Source of the DNA: Oleiphilus messinensis
GTDB lineage: Bacteria; Pseudomonadota; Gammaproteobacteria; Pseudomonadales; Oleiphilaceae
Length of the DNA: 64,000 nt
Direction: 5' to 3'
NCBI RefSeq assembly: GCF_002162375.1
Contig: NZ_CP021425.1
Span: 3,666,766-3,730,765 of the forward strand
Made by a program: the position numbers and the translations under genes. The notes beneath the pieces are model-generated. The model saw only the letters and a list, made by a program, of their open reading frames with translations, was not told the DNA's origin and did no database searches. Of this stretch, positions 1 through 10,148 are shown piece by piece; within the stretch, counting starts at the first letter, position 1, and the number at the start of each line of letters is the position of its first letter.

Positions 1-341
1 GTTGCCGTGAGGGATTGGTGGGACGTAAAGTCTCGAATATTTAAACCGCCAGCGAGGGCTATTGAGTAGTATAAAGACTCTCGCTAGCGAAAAGCCGCCT
101 AGAATAAGGCGGGTAGAAGAGAAAGCAGAATTTATCCGGTCAGAAATCAGGACTGGAGGATCATGCTCAAACTCTAAACTTTAGTCCTAAAGGTCTTGAT
201 TATTTTTATTTACAACTCAGGAGACATCATTCTAGCGATTTACATAATTTTACTATCACCCATTGGGGTGAATTTGTGCAAAGCAATCATTTTTTTGACG
301 AACATTCGTACCAGTTTCCACCAACATTATTCGTTATTTTC
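1..341. other. left-edge intergenic / unassigned sequence
   Basis: No gene can be supported here. In the first plus-strand frame the window edge is open for 22 codons and then stops at about position 69, so the tail of a gene entering from the left is possible but untestable. A second plus-strand frame is open from about 117 to 413, running into the antisense of the next gene, but has no ATG in the intergenic part and resembles nothing I recognise. The stretch also holds a 10-bp palindrome (81-90) and small stem-loops. Confidence 0.4.
88..112 (-). terminator. weak candidate terminator downstream of tamB
   Basis: A 6-bp stem (CCGCCT at 95-100, AGGCGG at 107-112) with a 6-nt loop is followed on the minus strand by CTTTT. 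It lies about 230 bp after the tamB stop. The short stem and short T run make it a weak call. Confidence 0.25.
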
Positions 342-3300
342 TCAATGTACTTCAAAGGAATAAATGACATCGAGAGAACTATCAAGCCCGGTCATTGCCT
401 CTATAAACAGGTTTGAGCGAAGACGATACCGCATCGCCAAAGTATTAACCTGATCGAATAAATTCACACCATAGCGCAGGTATAAATCCGGGGACAGATA
501 ACCACTTAATTGCACACTGGTTCCACCATCCTCGGCCTGGGTTGAGACCTGGAAATCACTCACACCAAACCGGGACATTACATTATCATTCAACCAGTCA
601 GCCCCCAGACCAGCACGGGATAACAACAGGTTGCCGACGAGCCCCCCTCCGGCCTGGCTCTCACTGTCCGGGGCATTTCCGGTCAAAAGATAATGCAATG
701 CCGAAGCATCATTCATTGGCGGATCGGAGAAAACTTCAAGTTCCGGTTGCGACACCGGCCCGGTAACCCGCAACCCTGCTTTTACTGTGCCGGACTGGGC
801 ATTGCGAACCGCCTCGATAAAAACATCCGGATCTTCAATGGGACCGTGAAAATAAAGTATTCCGTTTTGAACTTCCAGGCGCTGTCCTAAATAGGTGAAC
901 ACGCCTTCCCGTGATTCGATCTCCCCCTGGGCAGTCAATTCCCCCTTGTCCCGGTAATACAAGTCGAGATAACCCGTAAGATAGGCGTTTAATCCAAGAC
1001 CGGTAAAACGCACATCATCCCCCAAAAGAAGCTCCAATTGAGCATCATAGTAAAGGCTGGTTGTACTTGCCCTCTGCCGGTTGATGATTCGGGCATCTGC
1101 TGAGGTTGATTTGGCATTGGCGGGTAATCTCTGAAGCTCCAAGCGTGCTCTGGGGACATTCACCTGACCTCGGGCTTTAATCACGTCCCCTTTTATTTCA
1201 ACGGTCACATCCGGCTGCAATAAAATCGACATTCCATGCTGTGGCACCACCGTAATACCATCTGATCGCAGACGTCCCAGCATTAAAAGCTCTTCCTGCC
1301 AATCCATTGAACCATCTATAAAGGCGACACCTTGCTGGTTAGTGAAGCGACCATCATAGGTCATTCTCCGCTTATCCAGCAGGCCTTCCAATGTAATCTG
1401 TTCAAGGGTTTCCGGCACACTCACCGTACTGAGCCGTCCTTGTTCCAACTTCCACCAGCCAGACAATGCCGGATCAGCGATATCACCATCAATATTCAAT
1501 CCTGCGTTCAGGAATCCTGACAACTCCTGAATCTCGGTAGAAAAGGGCTTCAGTACACTTACGTCTACGGCATTGACCTCAACTGTTCCTACCAGTCGTT
1601 TTGCACCCGACAGGTCATTGACGCCCAGATCCATGGTCACGTCCCCGCCCTGCCCTAAGCCAAACTTTAATTGAGACTCTGCCTGATCACCATCAACAAC
1701 CAGTGAAGCCGCAATATCATTGAGTAAGACAGGTCTGTAATCGGTACCCTCCGAGACACTAAGCACCGCTTTAAGCGCATCGGAATTGAGATCAATTCGG
1801 GCATTTAAGGGCGCGTCAACACGATCGAAAAAACTGAGTTTGCCACTAAAATAGCCATTCAGGTTACTGACTTGAGGCCAATAATGCCGGAACCAATCTA
1901 CTGGAAAATCAGTGAACATCAAATTGGCACGCTTTTCCTGCGGCGACACGGCGGCCACTTTGGTTAAACACAGATCAGACGCCATGCTAAGCGGCCCATT
2001 ACCTCTGCGCTCAAAACAAACGGGCTCGATACTTAAAGCGCTCCCGGCCAAATCGTAGTGCAGACTCAACGAATCGGTCAGCTGCCAAAAATCCTGCGCT
2101 ATACCGACATCAATCTGGTCGCAAATCACAGCGATGTTCTTCAGCGCAAAATCGGGTACCCGAAGATTACCCGCTTTGGTAATGAGAGACGTATCACAAA
2201 CAAGCTTTGCTCTGGAATCACGGCCGAATTTAATGGCGATATCAGAACGGGTCTCGCCGAGTGAACCCTCGATGGTCGATTCGAATTGGCTGACCGGCAT
2301 ATGGTCTACATGAGCGTCCGCAATCGAGGCAGTAATTCGACTTGGGCCATTCCCCAACGCCTCAATATCCAGATCCAGGGCGAGATTCTCAGCTCGCAGT
2401 GTTTGCCACGCGAGGTTCTGCGCAACAACAGTACCGGCAATATTCGGGGTTGCAATATTACCAGTGATATTAAGGTCTGTTGAAACCGTTCCCGTTGTTT
2501 CGAGACCGGTAAGGTTTAAATCAAAGTTCTCCAATTGCAACCTAAGATCGGAAGCGCTGGCGAGTGTGCCATTCAAGGCAATTCTGGACGGCCCCAGATT
2601 TAACTTGACCTTATCCAGACTGAGATCAGCCAATCCAGGGGTTGAGCCTTGGTTAAAAGCCAACTTTCCTGTGCCGGATATTTGATGTTTACCTGCTGTT
2701 CCGGTGAGCTTTGTAATCGAAACTTCACCTGTTGACTCACCTTTACCCGCAAATTTTAAACCGGCATCAAACGCAATTAAATCTTCGCCACTCAAATCCG
2801 CTACTTTTTCAACACCAAGCCAGTCCTGCAACTGTTGCAGTCGGATAGCAATCTTATTGAGTGCCAATTCCCCATGCCATTTTTGACTGTCAAGATTATA
2901 ACGCCCGAATACATCCAGCCCCCCTTGTTGACTGTTCAATCGAATTTTTTCAGCGTGAATGACCTGACTGGTTCCCGACAGTCGGAACTCGGTATTGAAT
3001 TCAGACCACAGGTTTGTCTGTACCCTCGGGTTTCCCGATAGTGACCACGCCTGATTATCGAGACGCCCATTGATTCCACCGGATATCCGCACAGGGTAAT
3101 GCGCATAAATCAAATCGAGGTTCTTCAAGTCGAGTCGAATATCGGTAAACTCAGTTGCTGTCTGTCCTCGCACCAGAATCCGACCATCCAGGTAAAGGGG
3201 TAAATCCGGCATTGCATCCAACAGATTCAACTGTTGCGCCTCGATGTCAATGTTCAGGGAGATAACCTCGTCAAACTGAATCTCAGCCTTACCGCTCGCC

Positions 3301-4409
3301 TGACCTTGCACAGCAAACAGGGTAAAATGGTCGAGCGCAAGCGTATCATTGCGCAGAGCTATATCAGATTGAACAGTATTGAACGGGATTTGGGGTGAAC
3401 TGAATTTGATGGTCGTTTGGGCGGATAGATCGATTAGCGTACCGGCAATCTCAATATCGAGGTATTCCAGTGGCAAGCCTTGTACTTCGGGCTCAGGCTT
3501 TGCTTGTGGATCACCACCTGCTTTGGCTTTACTGTTGGTGTTGACGACCGTCTCCGCAGATTTGGGAAACACGATGAGTGGCTCACCGCCGACAATGAGT
3601 TTGGCGGGTGTTTTTAACGTCGCCTTGAAAGGCATCTCGGTCGAATCAAAATTGATTGCACCAAGCAATGAGACCGGCAACCAATCAGTTTCAGAAAAGT
3701 CAAAATTATAGTCCAGATTGGTACCCCAAAAACGGAATGGTACACGTCCGTCAACAGGCAGTTGATCAGCTCCGGTCAACGCCAGTATCTCGTCAGGTAA
3801 CCTCAGTCCGCCACTTAAATCCGTTAACCAGGGTTTTGCCATATCAAATGACCCTGCGGCATTGAGGCGCAAGCCCCGATAACCTGCGTCAAGATTGGCA
3901 ATAGCGATCAATGTATGTTGCCAGTCTGCCTGCAGTTGAATATTCGTTATTTCTTCGATGGCCGACTCGGTCACCAACCGTAATGTGCCAATTTTTCCTG
4001 CCTGAATATTGATTGGAAACGGTGCGGGTACGACGGGTAAACCATTGCTTTCGTCAGGACTTGTAGCGTTTTCAGTTGTAGGCTTGATCACAATTTGCAA
4101 CAAATCCAGACTGAGTGAATCTGCGCATATGGCGGCTTTGAACAGGCAGGAAGTCTGCCATGCAACCTGGGCATTTTCGATCTCGACATCAACCGAGTCA
4201 CTTGAGTAACGAAAATAGTCGAGGCCAACCCCCTTGGCGATTGTGCCGTTTCGAACCTCTATCTCAATAGCGCTCAGCATTTCCGATACGGTCCTGCCTA
4301 CAAACCGTGCGCCAGGTTCAGTGGTCACTAACCAGAAAACAACAGAAATACCCGCCAAAACGGCAAAAACCGCACTCCACAGCGTAACTTTCAGGGTTAA
4401 GCGAATCAT
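342..4409 (-). CDS. tamB: TamB, inner-membrane-anchored translocation and assembly module protein
   Basis: Very long AsmA/TamB-family protein (1355 aa; the E. coli protein is about 1260). A single N-terminal transmembrane helix (about residues 7-29) is followed by a long beta-rich periplasmic region and a C-terminal TamB/DUF490 domain (about 1020-1355) of the kind that contacts TamA. The family bridges the periplasm and works with TamA in outer-membrane protein insertion and in phospholipid transport between the two membranes. The ATG overlaps the tamA stop by 4 bp, so the two are translationally coupled with tamA first, as usual. An internal Pro/Lys/Glu-rich linker near residues 290-315 looks like a disordered insertion. 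Identity is firm from size, anchor, C-terminal domain and the tamA partner. Confidence 0.93.
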   Translation of the reverse strand: MIRLTLKVTLWSAVFAVLAGISVVFWLVTTEPGARFVGRTVSEMLSAIEIEVRNGTIAKGVGLDYFRYSSDSVDVEIENAQVAWQTSCLFKAAICADSLSLDLLQIVIKPTTENATSPDESNGLPVVPAPFPINIQAGKIGTLRLVTESAIEEITNIQLQADWQHTLIAIANLDAGYRGLRLNAAGSFDMAKPWLTDLSGGLRLPDEILALTGADQLPVDGRVPFRFWGTNLDYNFDFSETDWLPVSLLGAINFDSTEMPFKATLKTPAKLIVGGEPLIVFPKSAETVVNTNSKAKAGGDPQAKPEPEVQGLPLEYLDIEIAGTLIDLSAQTTIKFSSPQIPFNTVQSDIALRNDTLALDHFTLFAVQGQASGKAEIQFDEVISLNIDIEAQQLNLLDAMPDLPLYLDGRILVRGQTATEFTDIRLDLKNLDLIYAHYPVRISGGINGRLDNQAWSLSGNPRVQTNLWSEFNTEFRLSGTSQVIHAEKIRLNSQQGGLDVFGRYNLDSQKWHGELALNKIAIRLQQLQDWLGVEKVADLSGEDLIAFDAGLKFAGKGESTGEVSITKLTGTAGKHQISGTGKLAFNQGSTPGLADLSLDKVKLNLGPSRIALNGTLASASDLRLQLENFDLNLTGLETTGTVSTDLNITGNIATPNIAGTVVAQNLAWQTLRAENLALDLDIEALGNGPSRITASIADAHVDHMPVSQFESTIEGSLGETRSDIAIKFGRDSRAKLVCDTSLITKAGNLRVPDFALKNIAVICDQIDVGIAQDFWQLTDSLSLHYDLAGSALSIEPVCFERRGNGPLSMASDLCLTKVAAVSPQEKRANLMFTDFPVDWFRHYWPQVSNLNGYFSGKLSFFDRVDAPLNARIDLNSDALKAVLSVSEGTDYRPVLLNDIAASLVVDGDQAESQLKFGLGQGGDVTMDLGVNDLSGAKRLVGTVEVNAVDVSVLKPFSTEIQELSGFLNAGLNIDGDIADPALSGWWKLEQGRLSTVSVPETLEQITLEGLLDKRRMTYDGRFTNQQGVAFIDGSMDWQEELLMLGRLRSDGITVVPQHGMSILLQPDVTVEIKGDVIKARGQVNVPRARLELQRLPANAKSTSADARIINRQRASTTSLYYDAQLELLLGDDVRFTGLGLNAYLTGYLDLYYRDKGELTAQGEIESREGVFTYLGQRLEVQNGILYFHGPIEDPDVFIEAVRNAQSGTVKAGLRVTGPVSQPELEVFSDPPMNDASALHYLLTGNAPDSESQAGGGLVGNLLLSRAGLGADWLNDNVMSRFGVSDFQVSTQAEDGGTSVQLSGYLSPDLYLRYGVNLFDQVNTLAMRYRLRSNLFIEAMTGLDSSLDVIYSFEVH

Positions 4410-6130
4410 AATCCGCCCCCCATCGATATGTGAATTCGAGGATTCCCGGCATCATCCCCCTTCAGTGGAAACGCTAAATCCAGTCGTATTTGCCCTACAG
4501 GTGACAACCAGACAATTCCGGGCCCGACACTGGTAAATAGCGGCTCCTCCTGTTCAGAATAAGCCCGGCCGGCATCAAAAAACAATGCTGCCCGCCATGA
4601 GGTTAGAAACCGGTAACTCATTTCGGCGCTGGCCACATTCAGATAGCGCCCCCCTACTAAATCACCATCGTCATCGCGGGTGGCAATGGATTCAAACTCA
4701 TAGCCACGTACAGTTTGATCCCCACCAGTAAAAAACCGCCGGGAAATTGGAACTTCGTTAATGTTATCGGCACTGATCGCACCCAATTGCCCACGAACCA
4801 GCATTAACCAACGTTCTGTCCAGAGCCGGGTCAACCAGCGCGCACTGATAAAGCCTTTAGCAAATGTGGTATCAGAGCCTATAGCAGGGTGACTACCTTC
4901 GATACCGAATCGAATAAAATAACCACTATCCGGATCTATACCCTCTGCTATTTCAGATCGAGTCCACCGGGCACCGGGCACCAGATAAAAAACATCCTCT
5001 ATTTCGCTTTCATCAACTTGATAGCGTTCATAATCGAGGTTGATGCTGTAACGATGCTGCCAATTGCTCTTGCGGCGATTATTAAAGGAGACCCCCAGGG
5101 ATGTGACCTGTGTTTTGGTATTTTCAACATTCTTATGCTGCCAGCTGGTATCGAAATCAAATGACTGATTGATCGGATCACTTGCTGGAACACGGTAAGC
5201 AAATGCTACCGTTTGTTTTGGCTCGGATACCTCAAAGTTTGACTGTAACGCATCGCCATAGGATGTGACACTTGGCCAGCGCCAGCCAAATTTGAAACGT
5301 GGGCCGGTATCGGTGCTGTAGCCAACCCCCACATCAAAATAATGGGAGGTATTATCCTGTAACCCCACCAACACATCGACCCGGTGATCCGGTTGCTTGT
5401 GGGTATTGACTTGAAAGTGGGAAAAATAGCCCGTTTTGGCAAGATTACGCCGGAGTTGAATGATCAACTGGTTTTCGACCAACTGATCCCTGGAGAAAGG
5501 AATCAGGCGCCCTAGAAGCTTGTCACTCATTTTGGAGCCGGTTATCACCACATCACCGAAACGGTAACGAGATCCGGTTTCTGCAACCAAGCGAACGGTC
5601 GCCTGATTAGTCTCCGGGTCGATCAATAATTCTGACTGTTCGAAACGAGAGTCCAGAAAACCATACTTGGCACACAAATCGGCCAATTTACGTTTGAATT
5701 GATCGTATTCCCAATGCTTCAAGCGAGTCCCGACTTTGAGCCCGGCAGCGGCTACCAGACTACGAATCTCCGCGATAGATTGAGCCCCGCCCAACACGCG
5801 AACATCAGACTCGACAATGATAACAGGCTCTCCGGGATCAACCTGCACGGTAATCCGATCCTGTTGAATCTGGGTTGACCATTTGCTGTGATAGTAGCCC
5901 AAGGCTTGCAATGCAGCCTCAACTGCAGCGCCGATACGGCGTTGCAACACAGCGCTCTGCTTTAACTCCTCTGAGTCGACGGTACCGAGGTGGGCGAGTA
6001 TGTTTTCCTGAATTTCACTCTCTGTACCACTTATCGAAACAACGACAGTCGCTGCCGAGATTAGCGAAGAAAACAGAGAAAGCAATATCCCGAATATCGC
6101 AAATAAGAAACTTTCCTTGACTATTTTCAT
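4406..6130 (-). CDS. tamA: TamA, outer-membrane Omp85-family assembly protein
   Basis: Omp85/BamA-superfamily protein of about 574 aa, matching E. coli TamA (577). A signal peptide (hydrophobic core about residues 8-24, cleavage near the AA at 26-27) precedes POTRA domains (about 28-250) and a 16-strand barrel. The barrel region has the family's FTGGDQTVRGYEFES motif and the chain ends in GGGL, similar to the GPEL end of E. coli TamA. I chose the ATG at 6130 over a GTG two codons upstream because it begins a clean signal peptide. It is the first gene of the tamAB pair and inserts in the outer membrane, with TamB as periplasmic partner. No promoter was resolved in the roughly 100 bp upstream. 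Confidence 0.93.
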   Translation of the reverse strand: MKIVKESFLFAIFGILLSLFSSLISAATVVVSISGTESEIQENILAHLGTVDSEELKQSAVLQRRIGAAVEAALQALGYYHSKWSTQIQQDRITVQVDPGEPVIIVESDVRVLGGAQSIAEIRSLVAAAGLKVGTRLKHWEYDQFKRKLADLCAKYGFLDSRFEQSELLIDPETNQATVRLVAETGSRYRFGDVVITGSKMSDKLLGRLIPFSRDQLVENQLIIQLRRNLAKTGYFSHFQVNTHKQPDHRVDVLVGLQDNTSHYFDVGVGYSTDTGPRFKFGWRWPSVTSYGDALQSNFEVSEPKQTVAFAYRVPASDPINQSFDFDTSWQHKNVENTKTQVTSLGVSFNNRRKSNWQHRYSINLDYERYQVDESEIEDVFYLVPGARWTRSEIAEGIDPDSGYFIRFGIEGSHPAIGSDTTFAKGFISARWLTRLWTERWLMLVRGQLGAISADNINEVPISRRFFTGGDQTVRGYEFESIATRDDDGDLVGGRYLNVASAEMSYRFLTSWRAALFFDAGRAYSEQEEPLFTSVGPGIVWLSPVGQIRLDLAFPLKGDDAGNPRIHISMGGGL

Positions 6131-6237
6131 GTACACTCGTACTTAAGATGCACTGTACCAAACAATTGATATTGTATTGCACTTCAATGCGATAAACACC
6201 TTAACATTCCCTCATCTACACAAGCTGTTTTACCGTA

Positions 6238-7377
6238 TTAATCAAAATCACCCATAAACAACAGGGCACCGCTCTCAATCAGTTGACTGACTACATCGGC
6301 AAAACCGGGTTCACCCGTCTGCTCCAGCACGGCCTTGGAATCGATGTCAACACCATCACAGAGCGCTTCTGCCAGAACAGTTGTCACTGCAAAGGCGTGT
6401 CCGTCAACGTAGAGCATCGCTTGATTTCGTTCCGCTGTAACAACGTAAGCAAATCGACTTGCCGCATTTCGCTCCAGACAGGCTCCGTTTTCCAGTCTTG
6501 ATTGCCATGCCTCAGAAGAGCTCGCCAACAATTCAAGATCAGGATATTTTCGTTCCGTAACGTATCGCCCAAACCAGTCAGCAATAGTCTGATCATCCAA
6601 AAGTGCTTGTGTTAACGCTAACCGAACCTGGTCTATCGCTGCCGCCGGAATCGCCCCTGTTGGCGCTTTGAGAGACGCGGCGCAATCCCGGTATCGATCG
6701 TCCTCCAACAGATTTTCAAGCGCAGTCGTCGCAATACCATCAACCATTTCCCGGATACCCGGGGCTCGGAAACCAACAGAATAGGTAATACTGTTCTCGA
6801 TTGACACCCCAAAATGGGAATGCTTTGCTGGTATGTACAGCATATCTCCAGGCGATAACTCCACTTCCATTAGAGGTGAAAACGCCTCAAGAATACGAAC
6901 GGGTGTATTCGGCACCAGAGGACTGTGCGAGCCACAAACATCGCCTACCTGCCAACGCCGAGTCCCCTCGCCTTGTATCAAAAATACATCAAAAAAATCG
7001 TAGTGTTGTGATACCGTCCCCCCAACTGGTGCATAGCTGACCATAATGTCATCAAGACGCCATTGGGGCAAAAACCGGAAAGCGCCCAACACATCACGCA
7101 CCTCCGGTATCCACTGATCCACCGCCTGAACTAATAAAGTCCAGTCCGTTTCAGGTAATTTGCTAAATTCAGCGTCATCGAATGGCCCTTTTTTGACAGT
7201 CCACTCGCTTTCCTGTGCCATGATCAACCGGGATTCCACATCGGGCTCACATGCCAACCCTGCAAGGTCATTTGCTTCCAGCCAGAACGGATCGGAAAAT
7301 GCATTTCGGATCACGAGTGGCTTTTGCTGCCAATATTCATCCAGGAATTTCCGGACATCGAAATTTTGTAAAACCAT
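6238..7377 (-). CDS. roxA: RoxA/YcfD-type cupin ribosomal protein uL16 arginine hydroxylase
   Basis: JmjC/cupin 2-oxoglutarate- and Fe(II)-dependent oxygenase of 379 aa (E. coli YcfD is 373). The metal triad is visible: H125 and D127 in SQHYDFFDVFLIQGEG, and a distal His at about 188 in YIPAKHSHFG. The HxD positions coincide with those of YcfD. The family hydroxylates an arginine of ribosomal protein uL16 in the cytoplasm. A C-terminal winged-helix-like region (about 290-379) matches the family's dimer/C-terminal architecture. The gene is divergent from the GNAT gene, with about 240 bp between them, a neighbourhood also seen in pseudomonads. Confidence 0.92.
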   Translation of the reverse strand: MVLQNFDVRKFLDEYWQQKPLVIRNAFSDPFWLEANDLAGLACEPDVESRLIMAQESEWTVKKGPFDDAEFSKLPETDWTLLVQAVDQWIPEVRDVLGAFRFLPQWRLDDIMVSYAPVGGTVSQHYDFFDVFLIQGEGTRRWQVGDVCGSHSPLVPNTPVRILEAFSPLMEVELSPGDMLYIPAKHSHFGVSIENSITYSVGFRAPGIREMVDGIATTALENLLEDDRYRDCAASLKAPTGAIPAAAIDQVRLALTQALLDDQTIADWFGRYVTERKYPDLELLASSSEAWQSRLENGACLERNAASRFAYVVTAERNQAMLYVDGHAFAVTTVLAEALCDGVDIDSKAVLEQTGEPGFADVVSQLIESGALLFMGDFD

Positions 7378-7618
7378 ATGAAACCTTATAAAAAAATGAA
7401 ACCGATTAACCAGAGAAACCTTTTAACCCGAAAAACCAGATAACGTGTCCAGTTTTGTACACTCGACGGATTGATTCACCATTTCCCGAGCTGGCAACTC
7501 GAAGCAGTAACCTCTAAACTCTCTGAATTGAACTGATAAAACAGCACTACGTAGGCATTAAGACACAATAAACACCAAATTGAAGCAGCATGAAGTTCAC
7601 AACCTGATACAAGATAAT

Positions 7619-8599
7619 ATGATCGAATTCGAAAGTCGTGACCAGCTTACTCCGGAAATAACCAGTTTAAGGCGGGAAGTGTTTGTAGAAGAGCAACAGG
7701 TCCCGGAAAACCTGGAATGGGATACGGAAGACGAATCCGCAACCCACGTAGCTGTATTTGAAGACGGATTGATTATTGCCTGTGCGCGTATTATAAACAC
7801 AGGGAATGGCGTCTACAAACTTGGCAGAATGGCAGTGCGAGCCACACACCGGGGAAAAGGGAACGGTAAACTGTTACTCGGTCACCTTATTGAGACCTGC
7901 CTGCAAGCCAATAACGGTTGTCAGCTGGAACTGAGTGCGCAATGCCATGCGCGAGCTTTTTATGCCCAATTTGGCTTCGTGGCGACTGGAGCCACCTACC
8001 CGGAAGCCGGAATCGAGCATATCAGGATGGTACATCATGCCCCCCGATTATTCATGGCATGCCAAGACAGATCAACTGGCTCCGAGTCGCACAATATCGC
8101 CGCGATGACAAAAAATGAGGACGATACGATATGGCATTTCGATAATGCTTCCGATCAGATCGCACTATCCTCTCAGGCGATTAACCAGTGTGATCGTTTG
8201 ATTCAAATATACAGTCCGGATCTGGAAAAAGCAGTTTACGACTCACCAAAGTTGGTTCAGCTCATTTCAAAATTTTGTCGAAAAGACCGGCTCACACAGG
8301 TACAAATACTGATTCTTGACGAAAATGCACTCATCTCGAGCCACCACAGGCTTGCGGAGCTTGCCAGTCGTTTAACCAGCAAAATTAAACTGCACATCGT
8401 CAACAAAACATTGCCGTATGAGAATTCCGCATTTCTGCTCTGCGATGAACAAATGCTGGTATTTCGGAAAGATATTGAAGACGGAAAAGGCTATGCGGCT
8501 TTTACTAATCGGCCAGAAGTAAAACAATTGCGGGAAAAATTTGAGGCCATGTGGCTTCGATCCAACGCTTCCCGGGAAAATCGCACGCTAGGCTTGTGA
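7619..8599 (+). CDS. GNAT N-acetyltransferase with C-terminal DUF7931-like domain
   Basis: Two-domain cytoplasmic protein. Residues 1-145 form a GNAT fold of the ElaA/YjcF type: VFVEEQQVPENLEWD near residues 21-35 and the acetyl-CoA loop RATHRGKGNGKLL at about 74-86. Residues about 165-320 form a separate domain resembling the C-terminal module found on pseudomonad GNAT proteins next to roxA (I recall it as DUF7931; from memory only). I chose the ATG at 7619 because family members start just before this point; a TTG at 7580 would add 13 residues and has no ribosome site. Substrate unknown. It may be co-transcribed with the phosphatase gene 62 bp downstream. Confidence 0.8.
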   Translation: MIEFESRDQLTPEITSLRREVFVEEQQVPENLEWDTEDESATHVAVFEDGLIIACARIINTGNGVYKLGRMAVRATHRGKGNGKLLLGHLIETCLQANNGCQLELSAQCHARAFYAQFGFVATGATYPEAGIEHIRMVHHAPRLFMACQDRSTGSESHNIAAMTKNEDDTIWHFDNASDQIALSSQAINQCDRLIQIYSPDLEKAVYDSPKLVQLISKFCRKDRLTQVQILILDENALISSHHRLAELASRLTSKIKLHIVNKTLPYENSAFLLCDEQMLVFRKDIEDGKGYAAFTNRPEVKQLREKFEAMWLRSNASRENRTLGL

Positions 8600-8661
8600 A
8601 TGGAGGATACAGCCATCGAACTGAGTGGAATGACATACTCTATTTTAGGATCTGAAAAACT

Positions 8662-9162
8662 GTGAAAAGATTGCTCATCGCTCGACATGCCAAGTCTTCA
8701 TGGAAAGATACGGATCTGTCAGATTTCGAACGCCCCTTAAACAAACGGGGTAAACGGGATTTACAAACAATCATTCCAATCCTGTCTCACCTGCATATCA
8801 GGACAGATGAAATCCTCACAAGCCCGGCGTTACGCACCCGGCTCACAGCAAACGCCCTAAGCGTTGTCACTCAACCCAAAAATATCCAGCCGACAGAAGT
8901 CGCCCGACTCTACTCGGCATCCTGGGAAACACTCCTGGATGTGACCAGCAATATCGATAACTTACATGACACCGTGACCATCGTGGGCCACAATCCCGGC
9001 CTGACCGAGTTTGTAAATGCACTGGGGAATATTGGCTTTGATAACGTCCCGACTCTGGGAATCATCATTTTCGACCTCGACATCAGTCATTGGCGGGAAA
9101 TCGGCCCCGGATGTGGCACAATGCGGCTATATTTAACACCCAAACTGGTGCCCGATTTATAA
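8662..9162 (+). CDS. sixA: SixA-type phosphohistidine phosphatase
   Basis: Small histidine-phosphatase-superfamily protein of 166 aa. The catalytic RHAKSSW motif sits at residues 8-14 with phospho-acceptor H9, and the second catalytic histidine is H110 in TIVGHNPGL. The size and the RHA(K/D)A-like rather than RHG motif place it with SixA, which removes phosphate from phosphohistidine in Hpt domains or PTS proteins in E. coli. Translation starts at a GTG that gives the expected KRLLIARHAK beginning. It lies two genes upstream of a hybrid histidine kinase on the same strand, but a functional link is only suggestive because that kinase has no obvious Hpt domain. Confidence 0.88.
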   Translation: MKRLLIARHAKSSWKDTDLSDFERPLNKRGKRDLQTIIPILSHLHIRTDEILTSPALRTRLTANALSVVTQPKNIQPTEVARLYSASWETLLDVTSNIDNLHDTVTIVGHNPGLTEFVNALGNIGFDNVPTLGIIIFDLDISHWREIGPGCGTMRLYLTPKLVPDL

Positions 9163-9344
9163 AATCAAATAATCCTTATGAAAATGACGGCTATTTCTGA
9201 CATTTTCAATCATTTAACTATACTTTAGGTAACCTCGCAGAAACGGCCGTCAGTCAATACTACAAATGTAGGATTTGACACGGACAACCGGGGATATTTC
9301 GTTATAACATGACCTGATAAATTAACTTAATGGTTAACAGCTAG

Positions 9345-10121
9345 ATGTCTGCACCTGTTGTCATTTCAATTATTGTATTGATCATTTTTGTATCCATTAC
9401 CATCCTGTTTATCGGGCAGGCTCGGGAAAAAGCAAAAATCGAAAAAATTCGGAAAGCAAATACGCTTCAGGATCGTTATCGACGGCTCAAGCGTATATCT
9501 CTGGATCTGCCACCCCAATATCTACCTCGAGAACTGAAAATTTTACTGCTTGAGCGTTGCATCGATACGCTCAATGAGCTTAAGGTCATCCAGAATGAAA
9601 AATTCAAGTATGCCAGTAGCCTTGTCGAGGACACCGCATTGCTTGAGCAGATCAAAGCCAGTAAAGAAAAACCCAAGCCCCAACAAATTACCAATGAAGC
9701 CCAGGCAAAAGAAGTTCGAACATTGCTTGAAGCTCTGATCAAGTTCATCCAGAATCAGTCCAAAAAAGGGTTCCTGGAAAAATCACTTGCCAAAAAACAT
9801 ACCAGTTTCATCACCTACATGGCCAGCCGATCCAAAGCGGACTACTATGCCGCCAAAGCAAAAGAGGCGATCAGCCAGAATAAGTTGAGGATCGCCATAC
9901 ATAATTTCCACAATGCGATTGGTGAACTGGAACCAACCAAATCAATGACCGCTTCGCAAAAAGCGATTCAGGCTTACAAGATTAAAATCAAGGAACTTGA
10001 GAAACTCGCTGACAAAGTGAGTAAAGAAGGCTCGGAGAAGAAGGAAAGCATGGACAAAGAGTGGAGCGAATTTATGCAGGACGATGATGACTGGAAGAAA
10101 AAGAATGCATATGATGATTAA
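9345..10121 (+). CDS. membrane-anchored coiled-coil protein of unknown function
   Basis: Not recognised by function. The 258-aa product has one N-terminal transmembrane helix (about residues 4-24) with a short outside end, then a Lys/Glu-rich helical cytoplasmic region. Residues about 155-225 (ADYYAAKAKEAISQNKLRIA and onwards) look like a TPR-like pair of helices, and the C-terminus is highly charged with an acidic DDDDW stretch. It starts at an ATG after a 180-bp gap and ends 27 bp before the hybrid kinase gene, so the two are probably co-transcribed. Similar hypothetical proteins occur in pseudomonads, but I cannot assign a role. Confidence 0.72.
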   Translation: MSAPVVISIIVLIIFVSITILFIGQAREKAKIEKIRKANTLQDRYRRLKRISLDLPPQYLPRELKILLLERCIDTLNELKVIQNEKFKYASSLVEDTALLEQIKASKEKPKPQQITNEAQAKEVRTLLEALIKFIQNQSKKGFLEKSLAKKHTSFITYMASRSKADYYAAKAKEAISQNKLRIAIHNFHNAIGELEPTKSMTASQKAIQAYKIKIKELEKLADKVSKEGSEKKESMDKEWSEFMQDDDDWKKKNAYDD

Positions 10122-10148
10122 TAGCTGATGTAACTTCCAAGGCTCCCA

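Noticed and set aside
9179-9208. 8-bp inverted repeat TGAAAATG/CATTTTCA after sixA as terminator
   Set aside because: AT-rich stem with a 14-nt loop and no T tract; too weak to call.
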